Part shown: one piece after another, positions 34,700 to 47,190 of the stretch | How positions within the stretch are numbered: the stretch's first letter is position 1 | How the letters are laid out: every line of letters begins with the position of its first letter | Source of the DNA: Chrysopilus asiliformis | Taxonomy: Eukaryota > Arthropoda > Insecta > Diptera > Rhagionidae | NCBI GenBank assembly: GCA_964034945.1 | Contig: OZ035960.1 | Location: forward strand, 110,174,324 to 110,238,323 | Reading direction: 5' to 3' | DNA: 64,000 nt | Program-made: the position numbers and the translations under genes | The notes under the pieces: generated by a model | Databases searched by the model: none | What the model was told of the DNA's origin: nothing | What the model saw: the letters and a program-made list of their open reading frames with translations, nothing else

Positions 34700-36782
34700 A
34701 AGGACACTGAGAAGTTTTTAAAATAAATTCCTTTAACTATTCCGAGTGTGTAAATGCGAAATATTTATAAATCATCAAAAAGTTTAATTGGCTTTCCTTT
34801 TTTTTATATGCAAGGAGCAATTATCGCTCAACTGTTATTCAATCGATCCCAAGTGAATACACAAGAGGTTTTTTTATAAGCAGTTGCCGTAAAAGTTTTG
34901 TTTGTTTTGTAAGTATGTTTTATAAGGGGGTAACTATAAGACTATAAAAATGTCTTCGACTTTTCGAATTTCCGTATTTGTGATTTCGATTATGGTTCTT
35001 TGGGGAGCATTTAAAAAAAAAACTTTTCAAATAACTGTTAAGACTGTTTTGTGTTTTAGATAATTTTACAGTAAATGTACTTTTAGTTTGAAAAAATTGG
35101 AGGAAGCATAAACAACCAAATGACTTACAAAAGTAAGTAACTAAGGAGGTTTGTAAAACCATAGAAAGAAACAAACACTCTAGAACCCAGATATCTATGC
35201 AAACTTGTTGTAATTTCCATAAGTAAAATCCAAAAATTGCCAGTGTTATCAAGTCTTACTGGTCATTTACCAAATGACCATTAATATCTAAAAGTGAAGT
35301 TAAAGTCTTTCTTAATTGTATGATAAACAATTCTATTTCCCTGTCTATGGTCACTTTTACACCAAATCATTTATTCCTTTTCTTCGCCGGACAATCAACG
35401 TTTTCAATGATTGTAATAACACTATTACAACCATTACAATACATAGTTTAGCTTCATGGAGGTTAATCGTTCGTTTAACTTTTGGGTTCATTAGCTTACA
35501 ACTTACAACCTAATAACTCCGGTAATTAAATCTCTGCTGAACAATTTTCATACAATTAAAGTCCTTAAAATGACATGTTAAAAGCACACCTGAAAACAAT
35601 ATAAGATCGTATTAAAATCGCTGTTGATTGTCGTTATAACCCCTTGAAATAAAATGAGGATCCAGCAGTAATTGTTGACCGCTTTTAATCATGAAATTAT
35701 CTTCTCGATGGTTATTTATCATATTTAGATACTGCGCAAAAATGTTCCTTGAGACAAAAGGGTTAAATGTTCATAAGGAGCTTGGTTGAACAGAGGACCT
35801 CAAAATGATAAATCTTATTGTATTCTGCCAGTGTTTAACCCTTTTAAATGTCTATAATTAAATCATTTGCTTCTTGAATTGTAAATATGAGAGTTAAAGT
35901 ATCTTTTAATGTGATTTCTTCACTTTATGGTTTCTACATAATTTGGTTTACTGAATTAATTTTTTTGAATGATTTTTTGTGTGATTTAATTCTTTTTTCT
36001 TCATAAAATCAAAATTTTTAGTGAATCTCTCAGCTTGTTGTAGTAGAAGATGATGAAGAACGGCAAGGGAAAACACAATATTTAGAAAGAAACTTCCTCA
36101 AAAAAAAAAATATATAAATAAAATCATCAGACATTATTATTAAGAGTTTTTCACTTTCTCCCACTAGATCTTGAAACACCACTAAACTCTAATTGAAGTT
36201 TATTGGAACTCTGTACTTTCCCTCTATAGAAGAGAAAATAAAAACATATTTTAGCTCAAAAATGTCGATTGAAACTTTCCATAGTTATAATTTCCGCTTT
36301 CTGTAGATTGAAGTTCAAAATATTTTCCAATTTGTAAAACAAATCAGAAAAATTAGGATTTCCAACGATTTCCAAGGATTTCCAAACAAAAACGCATTAG
36401 TGAAATTGACCATATATTGTGAATTTCTTTTCTGTAAAACATAGAGAACGAAATTTGCCTATTTGTGTTTCTATTTAATGCAAGTCAACAGTTTTACGAC
36501 ATCTGTCTCACGTAATAAATTTTTTTTTCAACAAATTGTTGACTAAAGATTTTTCCTTAAGGTTTATTAAAAGATTTTTTTATGGAAACATTGAATTGTA
36601 TTTGTGTATCTCTAGTTTGGTAAGGGATTTTAGGGACTCATTTCTAACAAAAGGAGAAAGAAATTGGCAAAAAACGTTTCCCTAACTGGGGACACACTTT
36701 CTATGCCAATTTATTTAATGGAAACTATTTTTCTTTGTAGTTTTCCTCAGTGAATCGGGGAATTTTGTAAAATTATCGATAG
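34700..36782. other. Intergenic DNA, nothing recognised
   Basis: AT-rich with no supportable exon, RNA gene or bounded element. Confidence 0.5.
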
Positions 36783-37087
36783 TAGGGGAGACCGGGGCTA
36801 GTATTAACAAATTTTGAAGATTGGGTCATATTTTTTTAACAAGTAACATTTTTGATATTGTTTTTATATCTAGCCATACGGGAGTTATTCAGGTATCATA
36901 AGAAATAAAAAAAAAGTCTCAACCAGGTAGTCACTATATGAAAAAAAAAATCATTTTTATATAAAAATATAATCGACCTTATCGAATGATGGACAAAAAC
37001 CAAATTTCGAGATTATGGTTCATATATTTCCGCGGGAATAGGCTTGTTCATACTTACCCCTTTTAATTCTAGCCCCGGGTTCCCCTA
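36783..37087 (-). mobile_element. TAGGGGAA-type element, internally deleted copy
   Basis: 305 bp, ends TAGGGGAGACCGGGGCTAG and inverted TAGGGGAACCCGGGGCTAG. It is inverted relative to 8700-9650 and lacks roughly 650 bp of the interior. Confidence 0.75.
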
Positions 37088-37315
37088 CTCTTTGTGACAC
37101 AGAAGAAACTAAAACTGAAAATTGGATATAGATTGGAACTAAACGAGATAAAAATGAATTTATAAATATTTTTCATATTTTTTTCTGATTGGATTTGAAT
37201 GTATAGACAAGTAATTTAAAATCCTATTCTAAACACATTTCATATTTGTAAATTTTTCAATGCGACTCACAGTTTTCGATGAAATTGTAAAAAAAAACTG
37301 TTTCATCTCTATGGG

Positions 37316-37580
37316 GGACGGTCCGACTTTTGCCAGTTCAAGAACTTAGCCTTGGCATTTACGAGAAACGCAACTTTACAAAATTTCAGGTCCCTAGCTC
37401 AATCCTTTCGAAAGTTATGGTGTTCACGGACAGACAGATAAACAAACAGACAGACAGATAAACAAACAGACAGACGGATATGCGGTTGTCATCCAAACAC
37501 CCTGGTGTAGCTCATTTTTGTGTCTGACGACTGGTTCGATGCGTTACAAACGGTATACTAAGTCTAATATACGCTTATAT
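37316..37580 (-). repeat. Diverged F2-family fragment
   Basis: Contains ACTTAGCCTTGGCATTTACG, CCTAGCTCAATCC, CAGACAGATAAACAAACAGA and GCGTTACAAACGGTATAC in the same order as the right arm of 13257-14738, at lower similarity. Confidence 0.55.
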
Positions 37581-37632
37581 GATAAACCATGTAGAGTACA
37601 GAAATGTACCTTAAAAATTAAGATCAAATTTT

Positions 37633-38234
37633 TACTTTCCTCTGCTATATAGAGCAGGCCGATACGAAAACGGGGACAGGTAGAAAAAATCTGATCAGTA
37701 CGAAATCAGTTTTAGGCAAAATTATGAGGATGTCTGTCGGTCCGTCTGTCTATCTGTCCGTCGGTCTGTCTGTCGGTCTATCGGTCTATCGGTCTATCAG
37801 TCTATCGGTCTATCGGTCTATCGGTCTATCGGTCTATCGGTCTATCGGTCTATCGGTCTGTCTGTCGGCCGGTCTGTCCGTTGTACGTATCCTAAATAAC
37901 TCGAGAACTCGTTGAGCTAGCGAGTTGAAATTTTTTGCAAATAAGTTCTATGAAAATCGTAGTTTTCTGTTAGGTTTTGGAAAAGTAATGTTAGCTATTT
38001 ATAACGAGTACCTTCCATACATTTTTTTTCGAAAAAATCCAGTATTTTGCAAATTTATCGAAAACAATGCATTTTTGAGAAAAAATTCATATAACAAAAT
38101 TCAAAGATAATTAAATTTCCTGTATTTTTCCTGTTGACAGTTTTTACGTATCTTTAACGCTTCTCGAGATATTTGAAATAAATATCGTTTTTTACATATT
38201 TTTTCCCGAAATTAAATATTGCGGAGGAAAGTTT
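37633..38234 (+). mobile_element. Repeat family R1, short copy
   Basis: Starts TTACTTTCCTCTGCTATA and ends ATATTGCGGAGGAAAGTTT; it contains a GTCTATCG array (37740-37870) and a CTCGAGATATTTGAAA segment shared with the other copies. Confidence 0.65.
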
Positions 38235-38409
38235 CGATATTTTTTGTTAAACTTTAGCAAACACTTAAAAACATACAAATTTAAACCAATTATCGTCCCA
38301 CTAGCTAAAAAAAAAAGTAACTCTCTTACAAGTGTAATTTCTCTTGAAAACTCGTTGAACCGATTATTATCATTATAATACGGTTGAGCTATTATTTTCA
38401 CACCTTAGT

Positions 38410-39768
38410 GCTTAAGGTCTAATCGAATATAAAATTCAGAGTTATAAGAGCGCCGACGTCATTAAATTCGAATTAGCCAATTGGGAATTCAGAACCGAGG
38501 GAATATAGAAATATAGTCGAAAATTTCAATTGATTTCACATAATTTAAAAGGGATGCCGGCAGGAAATAGCACCCTTAAAAATTTCACGGTAAGATATTT
38601 AAAAAGTCGTTTTGCGTAACGTGTCCTTTTCTCTGCTCTATTCCAGTGTAAATCGCACCATATGGCGCAGTGTTACTCCCATTCGAATGATTGTCTTAAT
38701 TATTTTTCGAAAAAATACATACACGTGAATAATAAAGTTTTTCTCAATACCATTTCGTATCAAGAATTTTAAAAGATTTTCTATATAGCGATGAGTTAGT
38801 GACGATCTAAATATCCCACGATATGACTTTATGTAATAAGTAAAACCTCTAACCACAGCAGTTGAGATTTGAAGAACCACTTTACGTATACAAATACCAT
38901 ATGCCAGTGCTAGGCCATAAATTATTGAGAAAAGTATTTAATAATATTAAAACAAAAGCCCCAACTTAATCCATAAATTATTTTCGTATCCATTACTCTG
39001 TCATTTGACACTTTGCAACATAGCATAGCAAACATATATTCGTAGATCAACCGAAATAAATCTATATATATGGAACATATACGAGTATTCAAGTGGTTTA
39101 TGATGAAATCAGCAGCATATGAAATCTTGAGGAACGGGGGGGAGCACGACCAATTCTTTCCAATAAATCAAATCTCCTACTTTGTCATACATCTGATGCT
39201 AGCATACATGTATATATATATATAGTAGTGTTCTTCTGGCTCAGGATTTATGTTTAATGTACGAATATATGTGACATTGATTTCATTCTCATATTAACAC
39301 AAATGAAAAAACCAAACATCAGGCCCAAAGGAAAAATGTTGGCCAAGAATAATGTTTTTCCGAAAGGGTATGGAGGGTGGAGGAATGTTTTTGATGCGGA
39401 GCAACAATTGCCAAAAATCATGTCGGATGTGAAGTCAAAAGGAAAAACTTGCAAGTCATTTACGGATGAATCGATGACGGAAGCTAAAACCATGACAATA
39501 AAAGGGTTAAAATTTTCCAATTGTTCTCAATTTCCCCGTAAATTCATTTTCTCGCTCGACAAAGGGGCGAAATGAAATGCATGTGGGGTTCGGCTACAGA
39601 ATAAACAGTGAATTACAGTGAAAAAATATTTAAGAAATACATATTTGATTCTACACTTCTTAAATTTAAGGAAAAAGGGGACTTTTTTGTGGACTTTTGT
39701 CCGAGAAAACTAACCCACTTCTAATAAGGTCAAGCACTTCTGAGTGTGCAGAAAAATTGCGTGGGGCA
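38410..39768. other. Intergenic DNA, nothing firm
   Basis: No recognisable exon. A short TA microsatellite lies at 39211-39224. An open stretch at 39303-39575 is overlapped by one on the other strand and resembles no family known to me. Confidence 0.45.
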
Positions 39769-39990
39769 AGACTAGGGACGTCATACGTCCCGAAATAACG
39801 GAGACAATCCCGGATTTAGGCATTGTGTCCCGGCATCCCGGAACTAAAGTTCTGTTCCGGATTTTTCAATTGAATGTTATAATTTATCAAACACTCGAAG
39901 AAATGATCCATAAATATACAAAAAATACTATACTTCGGCTGGGGGTTACTGTAAAGTACATTACTTTTCGCCGGCGGCGCATTTTTTCAT
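39769..39990 (+). repeat. CATACGTCCCGGAAT-family remnant
   Basis: CGTCATACGTCCCGAAATAA, GACAATCCCGGATTTAGGCA and CGCCGGCGGCGCATTT match the left part of the element at 22685 in order. Ends decayed. Confidence 0.55.
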
Positions 39991-40142
39991 AGATTTTTTT
40001 ACAAAAGTCATATGTCTTTACCATTTCCGTTGTCCTTATTTATGGAATATAAAGAGCGGAAAAAATTAAGTAAATTTTCGCTTGGGACTGTTTGATTTAA
40101 ATAATTGCGCCGAATTCTGCTTAAAGAATTTCTCCTGCGGTG

Positions 40143-40392
40143 CACTCAGAAAAATGGAGGCTAACTCGACGACCTACATACGGCGTAATTGGCCTCGGGC
40201 AGGCGCGCGTTCGCCTGCATGTGGGCAAGTAAAACTGAGTTGACCTGTGGTCGGAGAAATTCTGAAATTAAGCCACCAGCAGGTGAAGTAGGGCATTGGG
40301 AGCTTCACGAGTTGACCTTAGATAGGTTAACTCTGACCGCTAGCTGGCTTACAGAAACCAACAAAAAGTTGACTTGGACAGTTTTCTGAGTG
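40143..40392. mobile_element. MITE with CACTCAGAAAA ends, copy B
   Basis: 250 bp between CACTCAGAAAAATGGAGG and the inverted CACTCAGAAAACTGTCC. The interior shares GACCTACATACGGCGTAATT and GTTGACCT motifs with 25687-26003. Confidence 0.7.
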
Positions 40393-40403
40393 TGTACATT
40401 GAT

Positions 40404-40588
40404 TAATAGCCGTATCACACTAACGATTACTTTTGCAATTGAGGCTACGATTGGCCTTTTCGACCAATGAGAGCACAACTGGCTACGATTTCGGCTACGA
40501 TTGCCAGTTTAGACTTGAGTCTAATTGGTCGAATAGGCCAATCGTTGCCTCAATCGCAAAAGTAATCGTTAGTGTGATACGGCTATTA
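40404..40588. mobile_element. Hairpin MITE with TAATAGCCGTATCAC ends
   Basis: Inverted arms TAATAGCCGTATCACACTAA and GCAAAAGTAATCG extend over about 32 bp perfectly, with further pairing around TGGCCTATTCGACCAAT. It abuts the previous MITE with an 11-bp gap. Confidence 0.8.
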
Positions 40589-40639
40589 GTCTTATGCTTT
40601 ATTTCGTTCAAATAAAATATTTTGTATAAAATTTTGTTG

Positions 40640-42528
40640 TTTCGTTGGTGTTACGTTTTCATCATCCACCCAATTTTTTTTAACCGATTTTTTTGCAAAA
40701 CAGCAGTTAGTAATATTTTAAAAAAAAAATCGGAATAAGCATAGCTTAAATCACCCCAAATTGTTTTATTTTCAACACAACCACAATACCCAAAAATTTT
40801 GTAATGTCATGTCACTCAAATCGATAAAAAAGCAAATAATAAAATTATTTCATAAAGAAAACATCGTCGTAAAAGCAATTTATCTGTAATAAAAGTAGAT
40901 AAGTATTTTTTCCGAATTTTATGTTTTTAGCAATATCCAAGAATGGTCAATCACCAACGATTTCTACAGGAAATGGATTTTTCATTACTTTGGTTTACGC
41001 TTTGTAGAAATTCAGTACTTAAAAATAATCCTGCGGGCATTTTGGGTGACAAGATATCTTATTTAGTGTCAAATACGTACCCCAAAAATGCTATCAAGAA
41101 TTGCTATTAGTTTAAAAACTCTTCAGAAATCTCGATACAAACCAGAAACTTGAAAAATAACATTTGTGAACCTCGATTCCTAAAAGAACTGACGACACTC
41201 CTTGTAAAATGAAATATTCCATGTTGTACGACCGCACGAAATTCAAAAGACAGCAATTCTTTCTTAACATTAACCAGCATTATATCAAGAATTTCACTCA
41301 GATAGTGTATAGTACCTAATATTGCCTGTCCAACAACAATTCAACGAGGATATGATGTTGGATAAGAGGAATATAGTTAAGGATAATAAATCATTTGCCT
41401 CTATGTAAAAGGACTGTTTCTGAATTGAGTTCCGCCTTTTTTTGTAATATACCCATATAGTTTACATTGCTCAGCGTTCATCACTTCCTTTACGCTCATC
41501 GTGTCCCCATCCGTGTTTGTTTAGACATCCTGATTCACCAAGTCGTTCTGCTCCTTGCCACAGGATACCACGATGCCAACAATTCACAATGAACGAACGA
41601 ACTTGTGGCACATGAAGATGACACAAACATTAGTTTAGAGATAAAAATGACAAGCAATTTTTTCCTTTTTTTTCAAAAACATTATTTGGTACCCCACATC
41701 CTCTTTTCGTTCAACCACAGGATCCTTCTTCCCGGTCCAATTCGCCGATTTGACTTGGAACGTAGATAAAAACAAAACAGACCACAAGAAAGATAAAAAA
41801 AAAACATTGAAAATGAGAAGGAATTCCCTGGGTGTTATGGAATTAAAGGGCCTAGGGTGACATAAAAATGGTTTGTTGTCTTTTCAGCATTTCTTTGAAA
41901 ATCATCTAACCTTGAAGTCGGGTAGGGAGCATTAATCCCGGAAATAAAAGTGCACAAACTACAATTGAGGGATGAATAAAAAGAAAAATGGTTGGTAAAC
42001 AAAAGCCATCAGCGAAAATGAAAATATCATCAAATATCAATGTATACAGGGGAGGATTTAGAAACTAGGGCAAATTTTGAACCGGGATTTTTAAAATTTT
42101 TTACAACTTTTACTAAGCGACGGTATTCAGCAATAGATAAATAAAATTCGCGGACGAAATTCTGAATACAATTCGAGGAGAAATTTAAGAAAAAATCGCT
42201 GGTGTAGATGGGGCCTAACAGTGATAAGTCAAAAATATTTGCAAAAACTAATCAGCATGCAATTTACTGACTTGAATTTCTCTCCAATTATTGGTTTTCT
42301 TACACCGTGTAACGAATTAATAACGGTAAACGTAACGAAATGAGATTTTTTATCGTTACAAAACGGAATAACGTAACGCAGCGAAATTTGAATTTCGTTA
42401 TATAGCGAAATTTATAACGTTATGAATTTTTTTTTTGGTTTTCCATCCCAGTAAAAAATCCGAAAAAAACCACCGCTTCCTGAGTTGAAAAAATGCTGAT
42501 GAGAGAAGCAAATGTTTTGAGATATATT
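40640..42528. other. Intergenic DNA with scattered decayed repeats
   Basis: CCTCGATTCCTAAAAG at about 41168 recalls the MITE at 5562. 42110-42227 recalls the MITE at 6429. 42300-42430 repeats AACG-containing words. Nothing coding. Confidence 0.45.
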
Positions 42529-42530
42529 TA

Positions 42531-43829
42531 CGAGGGCAGTCCGATAAGTACTTAGCCTCACCGCCCGATGGCGCCACTATCGCAGGAGAAATTTACTATC
42601 GTGTAGTACATTCTCATAGACGGCTACAGTCAAAATTTCAGCCGAATCGAACTCGTAGTTTTGTTTTGACCGCGTATGGAAGCGGGCGTGTCTGCGGGTT
42701 TCAGAAAAATGGAAAAAAGCAATATCGGTCGATGATTTGATTCTTGTTTCTGGAAGGGAAATCGCGCAGCGAAATCAAAGAGCGCTTGGATGCTGTGTAC
42801 GCCGACTCTTCTCCTTCGATGGCGACCGTCAAAAATTGGTGTGACGAGTTTCAACGTGGTCGCACGTCGGTTTTTGATGAGCCACGCCCAGGTGCTACGA
42901 AAACGGCTACCACGGAGGATAACATAACAAAAATCCACGATCTCGTATTGGCAGACCGCCGATTGAAGGTGCGCGAGATAGCTGAGATAATAGGCATCTC
43001 AAAAGACCGCATGGGTCATATCCTGCATGAAATTTTGGGCATGAGAAAGCTGTCGGCGCGATGGGTGCCGCGTTTGCTCACTCCGGACAAAAAGCGCAAC
43101 CGTGAAACCACTTCACAGCAGTGTTTGACGCTGTTTAAGCACAGCGTCAAACACAGAAAGGAGTTTCTGCGTCGTGTCGTGGCCGTCGACGAAACATGGA
43201 TCCACTGGTACACACCAGAGACTAAGGAACAATCGAAACAGTGGACTTTACCCGGCGAACGTGCTCCGAAGAAGGCGAAGACTGTCCTATCTGCCGGAAA
43301 GGTGATGGCCACCGTTTTCTGGGATTCACAAGGTGTGATCTACATCGACTACCTGGAGAAGGACAAAACGATCACAGGGCTCTACTATACCGAATTATTG
43401 GGCCGATTCGACGCCGAATTGCAGAAAAAACGGCCCCATTTGGCGAAGAAAAAAGTGCTCTTCCACCATGACAACGCACCGGCTCACACCTCCGCCGTCG
43501 CCACGGCCAAATTGGTCGAATTGGGCTACGAACTGCTGCCCCATCCACCGTATTCTCCAGATTTGGCCCCGTGCGACTTCTTTTTGTTTCCAAACTTGAA
43601 AAAGTCACTCGCCGGGCAGAAATTTGAGTCGAATGAGGAGGTCATCGCCGCTACGGAGGCCTACTTTGCAGACCTCGAGAAAACGTATTGTTCAGACGGG
43701 TTAAAGAAGTTGGAGCATAGCTGGGTCAAGTGTATCGAGCTAAAAGGAGACTATGTTGAGAAATAAATGGTCACTTTTCCAAAATTTTCGTTTTTTTTTG
43801 TAGGCTAAGTACTTATTGGACTGCCCTCG
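42531..43829 (+). mobile_element. mariner transposon (1299 bp)
   Basis: 28-bp terminal inverted repeats with one mismatch, starting CGAGGGCAGTCC at both ends, flanked by TA (42529-42530 and 43830-43831). The length is the classic 1.3 kb of mariner. It encodes a DD34D transposase that is open over most of its length. It is noticeably GC-richer than its surroundings, which fits recent horizontal arrival or recent activity. Confidence 0.97.
42709..43766 (+). pseudogene. mariner transposase (DD34D), damaged only at the N terminus
   Basis: The expected start is ATG at 42709 (MEKSNIGR). A frame change follows and an in-frame TGA at 42738-42740 interrupts. From 42741 the frame is open to TAA at 43764, about 341 codons (FLFLEGKSRSEIKERL ...). 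Seen in order: helix-turn-helix region (SPSMATVKNW, VREIAEIIGISKDRMGHIL), the WVPRLLT linker, then the catalytic Asp of VAVDETWIHW, HHDNAPAHT and YSPDLAPCDFFLFPNLK. The second and third Asp are separated by 34 residues, which defines the mariner DD34D group. Only about 10 N-terminal codons are affected, so inactivation is recent. TGA at an Arg-like CGA position would fit CpG decay. Catalyses cut-and-paste transposition at TA. Confidence 0.92.
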
Positions 43830-43834
43830 TATAT

Positions 43835-45400
43835 CTATATTATAGTTTCGTATGATGCCGATATCTAAAAGCTTAAATAAATTTTTACGATATGAAAAAA
43901 ATACTATTCCTGCTTCAACGAATATTTCGTGGGGAACGCTATAGCACGGAAACTTCTGAATAAACCTAACAAAATTATATTAATAACGTAGTTGTTACAA
44001 AGTCATGTGTGGACAAATGTTGCTAATGTTAAAGTTCATCTCGAACCAATCATTAGTTATGCCAGATACATCGGCGACATATCGGATTGTAGATAACAAA
44101 TAAAAACTAAACAACCAAGTATCTCGTAAAACTGTTCAGTGTCTCTCGAGATTAGACTCTGTGTAGTAGTTTTAGACACAGAAGTTACAACGACCACATA
44201 CGTAACATCCATACGTTGATAACCAATGTTCGTCATACCATATATCAGTTTAGTTAAGTCCTTGAGCGGAATACTTAAACATTTCAACATTTGGTGGAAT
44301 AGTAAACCAAAACCGACCGAATGAGCGAAAATTTAATAATCAAAATTCATAGTTGGACGCTTCTAGATGATTAAATATTAAAATATCCCACATTCAGTTA
44401 TCCTTACCCTTCATTTTATATTCTGAACATAAAGAAAATACTCAAAAGATACGCAAGAAGGGATTAAAATTTTCCTTATTTTTTTATTGTGGTAAGAAGT
44501 ACAAAAGGGTGTATTCTTATTAGTAAATATAGAGTTGTGTGGAACAGGTCTTAAAATTCCAAGGGTACCTCAAGTGATAAAGATAACGTTAGGTCACTCG
44601 GAAGCATTCAAATGATGAGAATAAATGGAGAAGTTAAGCTGAGAATGATAGATTTATGATTGTTGTCCTTTTAGGTCAGATCTGACCCTCTTATTCACAT
44701 ACTCGTTTGGGGGGAGAAGATATTCGACTTAAGACACTTAGAAGTTCGAAAGCCGATTGTCCTTACAAACTTACAAGCCTGTAGGAAGTCACTAAACTAT
44801 ATTTTCTACATGTTTGTAATCGCTATCAAATGAAGAAAAGGACATTTTGGTTTTTGCATAAAGCGGTCGTCTTTGTGGTAAAAATAATGAGACCAAAGAT
44901 AAGTTCTAATGTTTCTTAGCATATGAATTAATGCTATGTGGAATTTCTAGCAAGCATATGTTAGATAAATTAGTGCTAATGAATCTTACATAGGTAAATC
45001 TTGTTCTTTATCATTTAAATCGTATCTTTTCGGTAAGTAAGGCGTTTTCTATTCCCTCCTTTTGTTAAAATTTCCCATAAAAGGGTTCAGTAAACATCTT
45101 GTGTATAAAGAAACCAAATCTTCACGTAAATCTCTAAACAAAGATAAGTGGCTTAATCGGTTTGAAGGATTAATTTGCCACCCACTTGAAAAAGAAACTC
45201 TTTCTTTAAGAGGAAAAATTTAGAAGTCGATGGAAAATTTTAAACTCTTTAATTTTTGTTGTTTTGATTTTTATGTCTTTTTTTAGCGGCTTTCATTTAC
45301 ATTTTTATCGAAAATTTGATGAAAGGGGTGGTCTATAAAATATGTCTCAGACTTTTTTTCCTTTTCCAGATAGAGGGGAAACATGTAATGTTTTCACGAT
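43835..45400. other. Intergenic DNA, nothing recognised
   Basis: No exon, RNA gene or bounded element identified; AT-rich. Confidence 0.5.
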
Positions 45401-45402
45401 TT

Positions 45403-45936
45403 TTACTTTCCTCTGTATTCATGACGGAGACCACCTCGAGAAATTCATTTCAGGAAGTCCGTACATCTGTCTGTTGGTATGTCGGTTTGTCGGTCTGTCC
45501 TTAAATAACTCGTACGTCAACTTTTGGTCAACTTTTGGAAAAGTGACGGTAGCTACTTCCCATACCAATTTTACTTTCCATACCATTTTTTTGAAAAAAT
45601 ATAGTTTTTTGAAAATCTCTCGAAAACTATGAACTATTATGAAAAAATGCATATAACAATATTCATAGGAAACAAAATTTTCTACATTTTTCGTTTATAC
45701 GGTTTTTCGTATATTTAACGGTTCTCAATATATTTAAAAAAAGAATCAGTTTTTTGAAAATCTCTCGAAAACTATGCGCTTTTGGGAAAAAATGAATATA
45801 ATAATATATAAAGGAAATAAAATTCTCTAAATTTTTTACATTAATGGATTTTCGTATCTCAAACGGTTCTCGAGATATTTGAAAAAATATTTTTGCCATA
45901 TTTTTTCCGGAACTAAATATTGCACAGGGAAACTTT
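45403..45936 (+). mobile_element. Repeat family R1, short copy with reduced array
   Basis: Starts TTACTTTCCTCTGTATTCAT and ends TATTGCACAGGGAAACTTT. The tetranucleotide array is only about 35 bp (45462-45500). Two tandem sub-repeats of TTTTTTGAAAATCTCTCGAA occur at 45600 and 45750. Confidence 0.6.
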
Positions 45937-46013
45937 GAGTTGATCACAAATGATAATTTGTCTAGAATTTTGTAATGCGGATTCGGGACTACTCCTAAAA
46001 TAGTTATTTGAAA

Positions 46014-46687
46014 CTAGCTTGCATACCCGTCATTGCCGGGTTAAGTTTTAAAAAAAAAATTTTTTTTTTGATGGTCTATGTTGGAGCTAAACTTTAGACC
46101 AATCGGCTCGGTAGTTTCCCCGCGAAAGGGTAACATAGAGGAAGAGCTAAGTTTCTATATCACTTTACCCTTTCCCCTTACTCCCCCCACCTTTCGGGCT
46201 ACTTTTTAATGGATCTATGTTGGGGCTCGACCCCTGACGAACATCTATGCCACATTTCAGGCCAATCGGTTCAGTAGTTCCTCGCGAAAGAGTAACATAG
46301 CGCAAAGACTAAGTTTCGAAATCACTTTACCCCCCTCCCCTTACTCCCCCCACCCCTCGCGCTACTTTTCCGTATGCCTATGTTGGAACCAGAACTACCA
46401 CAGACACTCATGCCAAATTTCAAGTCAATCGGTTCAGCCGTTTTTGCGTGAAAGAGGAACAGACAGACAGACAGACAGACAGACACCAACTCATTTTTAT
46501 ATACAGTAGAATCCCGATAATTCGTACCTCGATAATTCGTATATCCCGCTAATTCGTATGAATTTGCTGGTCCCTTGAAAAAAATCCCGATAATTCGTAC
46601 CCCGATAATTCGTATATCCCGTTAATTCGTATGAATTTGCTGGTCCCTTGAAATACGAATTATCGGGATTCTACTGTATTAGTATGA
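46014..46687 (-). mobile_element. Helitron-type element (family H1) split by a Tigger-like MITE
   Basis: The minus strand 5' end TCATACTAAT is at 46687. The 3' end has the hairpin CCCGGCAATGACGGG and CTAG at 46014-46017. The interior has diverged tandem units containing TCGCGGGGAAACTAC-like words. A 173-bp MITE interrupts it 13 bases from the 5' end. Confidence 0.8.
46504..46676. mobile_element. pogo/Tigger-type MITE inside a Helitron
   Basis: Perfect ends CAGTAGAATCCCGATAATTC, TA on both sides (46502-46503 and 46677-46678). Two internal tandem copies of an about 75-bp unit with GAATTTGCTGGTCCCTTGAA. Confidence 0.85.
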
Positions 46688-46689
46688 TG

Positions 46690-47190
46690 ATATGATAACA
46701 GAAATAGTCAATTTAACCACAAAGTACTGAATTTTACTACTAAGTAGTTAAATTTGTTATAAAAATATCCGATTTTGACTAAGTATGTAATTCAAATTAA
46801 CTACTTTAGTAATAGTCACGATTCCTCAATATAAAATAGTTACAGTTACTATTTATTGTCTGTGTTTATGAATTTATGATAAATTTTTATTATAGAACTT
46901 TGTGTTTTTTTTACAAGAGCGACTACAAAAAGCTATGCCGATAGTCCAAGTAAAAACTATTTACTAAAATAGAGAAATTTAAAACAAAATCCAAAATTTT
47001 TGATACATCAAACTTGAACAATTCAATGAAGTGTGAAATTTTCGTGCAATTTTTTTTCGAAAATTCCTGAATTTTATTCACATATTTTATCTGTTCCACA
47101 TGAATAGATTTTTAGTTATATGAATAACCTTGAAGTTTGCAGTTTGATAGCTAAAAAATTTAGTTTTGAAAAATATTTACTTAAAGCGAG
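46690..47190. other. Upstream region of gene 5, nothing recognised
   Basis: AT-rich sequence with no clear core promoter or repeat boundary. Confidence 0.4.

Noticed and set aside
39254..39575. Possible small basic protein gene at 39303-39575
   Set aside because: An equally long frame exists on the other strand, there is no signal peptide, domain, splice site or neighbour support.
43016..43608. Reverse-strand and alternative-frame reading frames over the mariner
   Set aside because: Shadow frames of the GC-rich transposase gene.
42538..43829. mariner as a fully functional transposase gene
   Set aside because: An in-frame TGA at 42738 and a frame change after 42709 remove a normal start.
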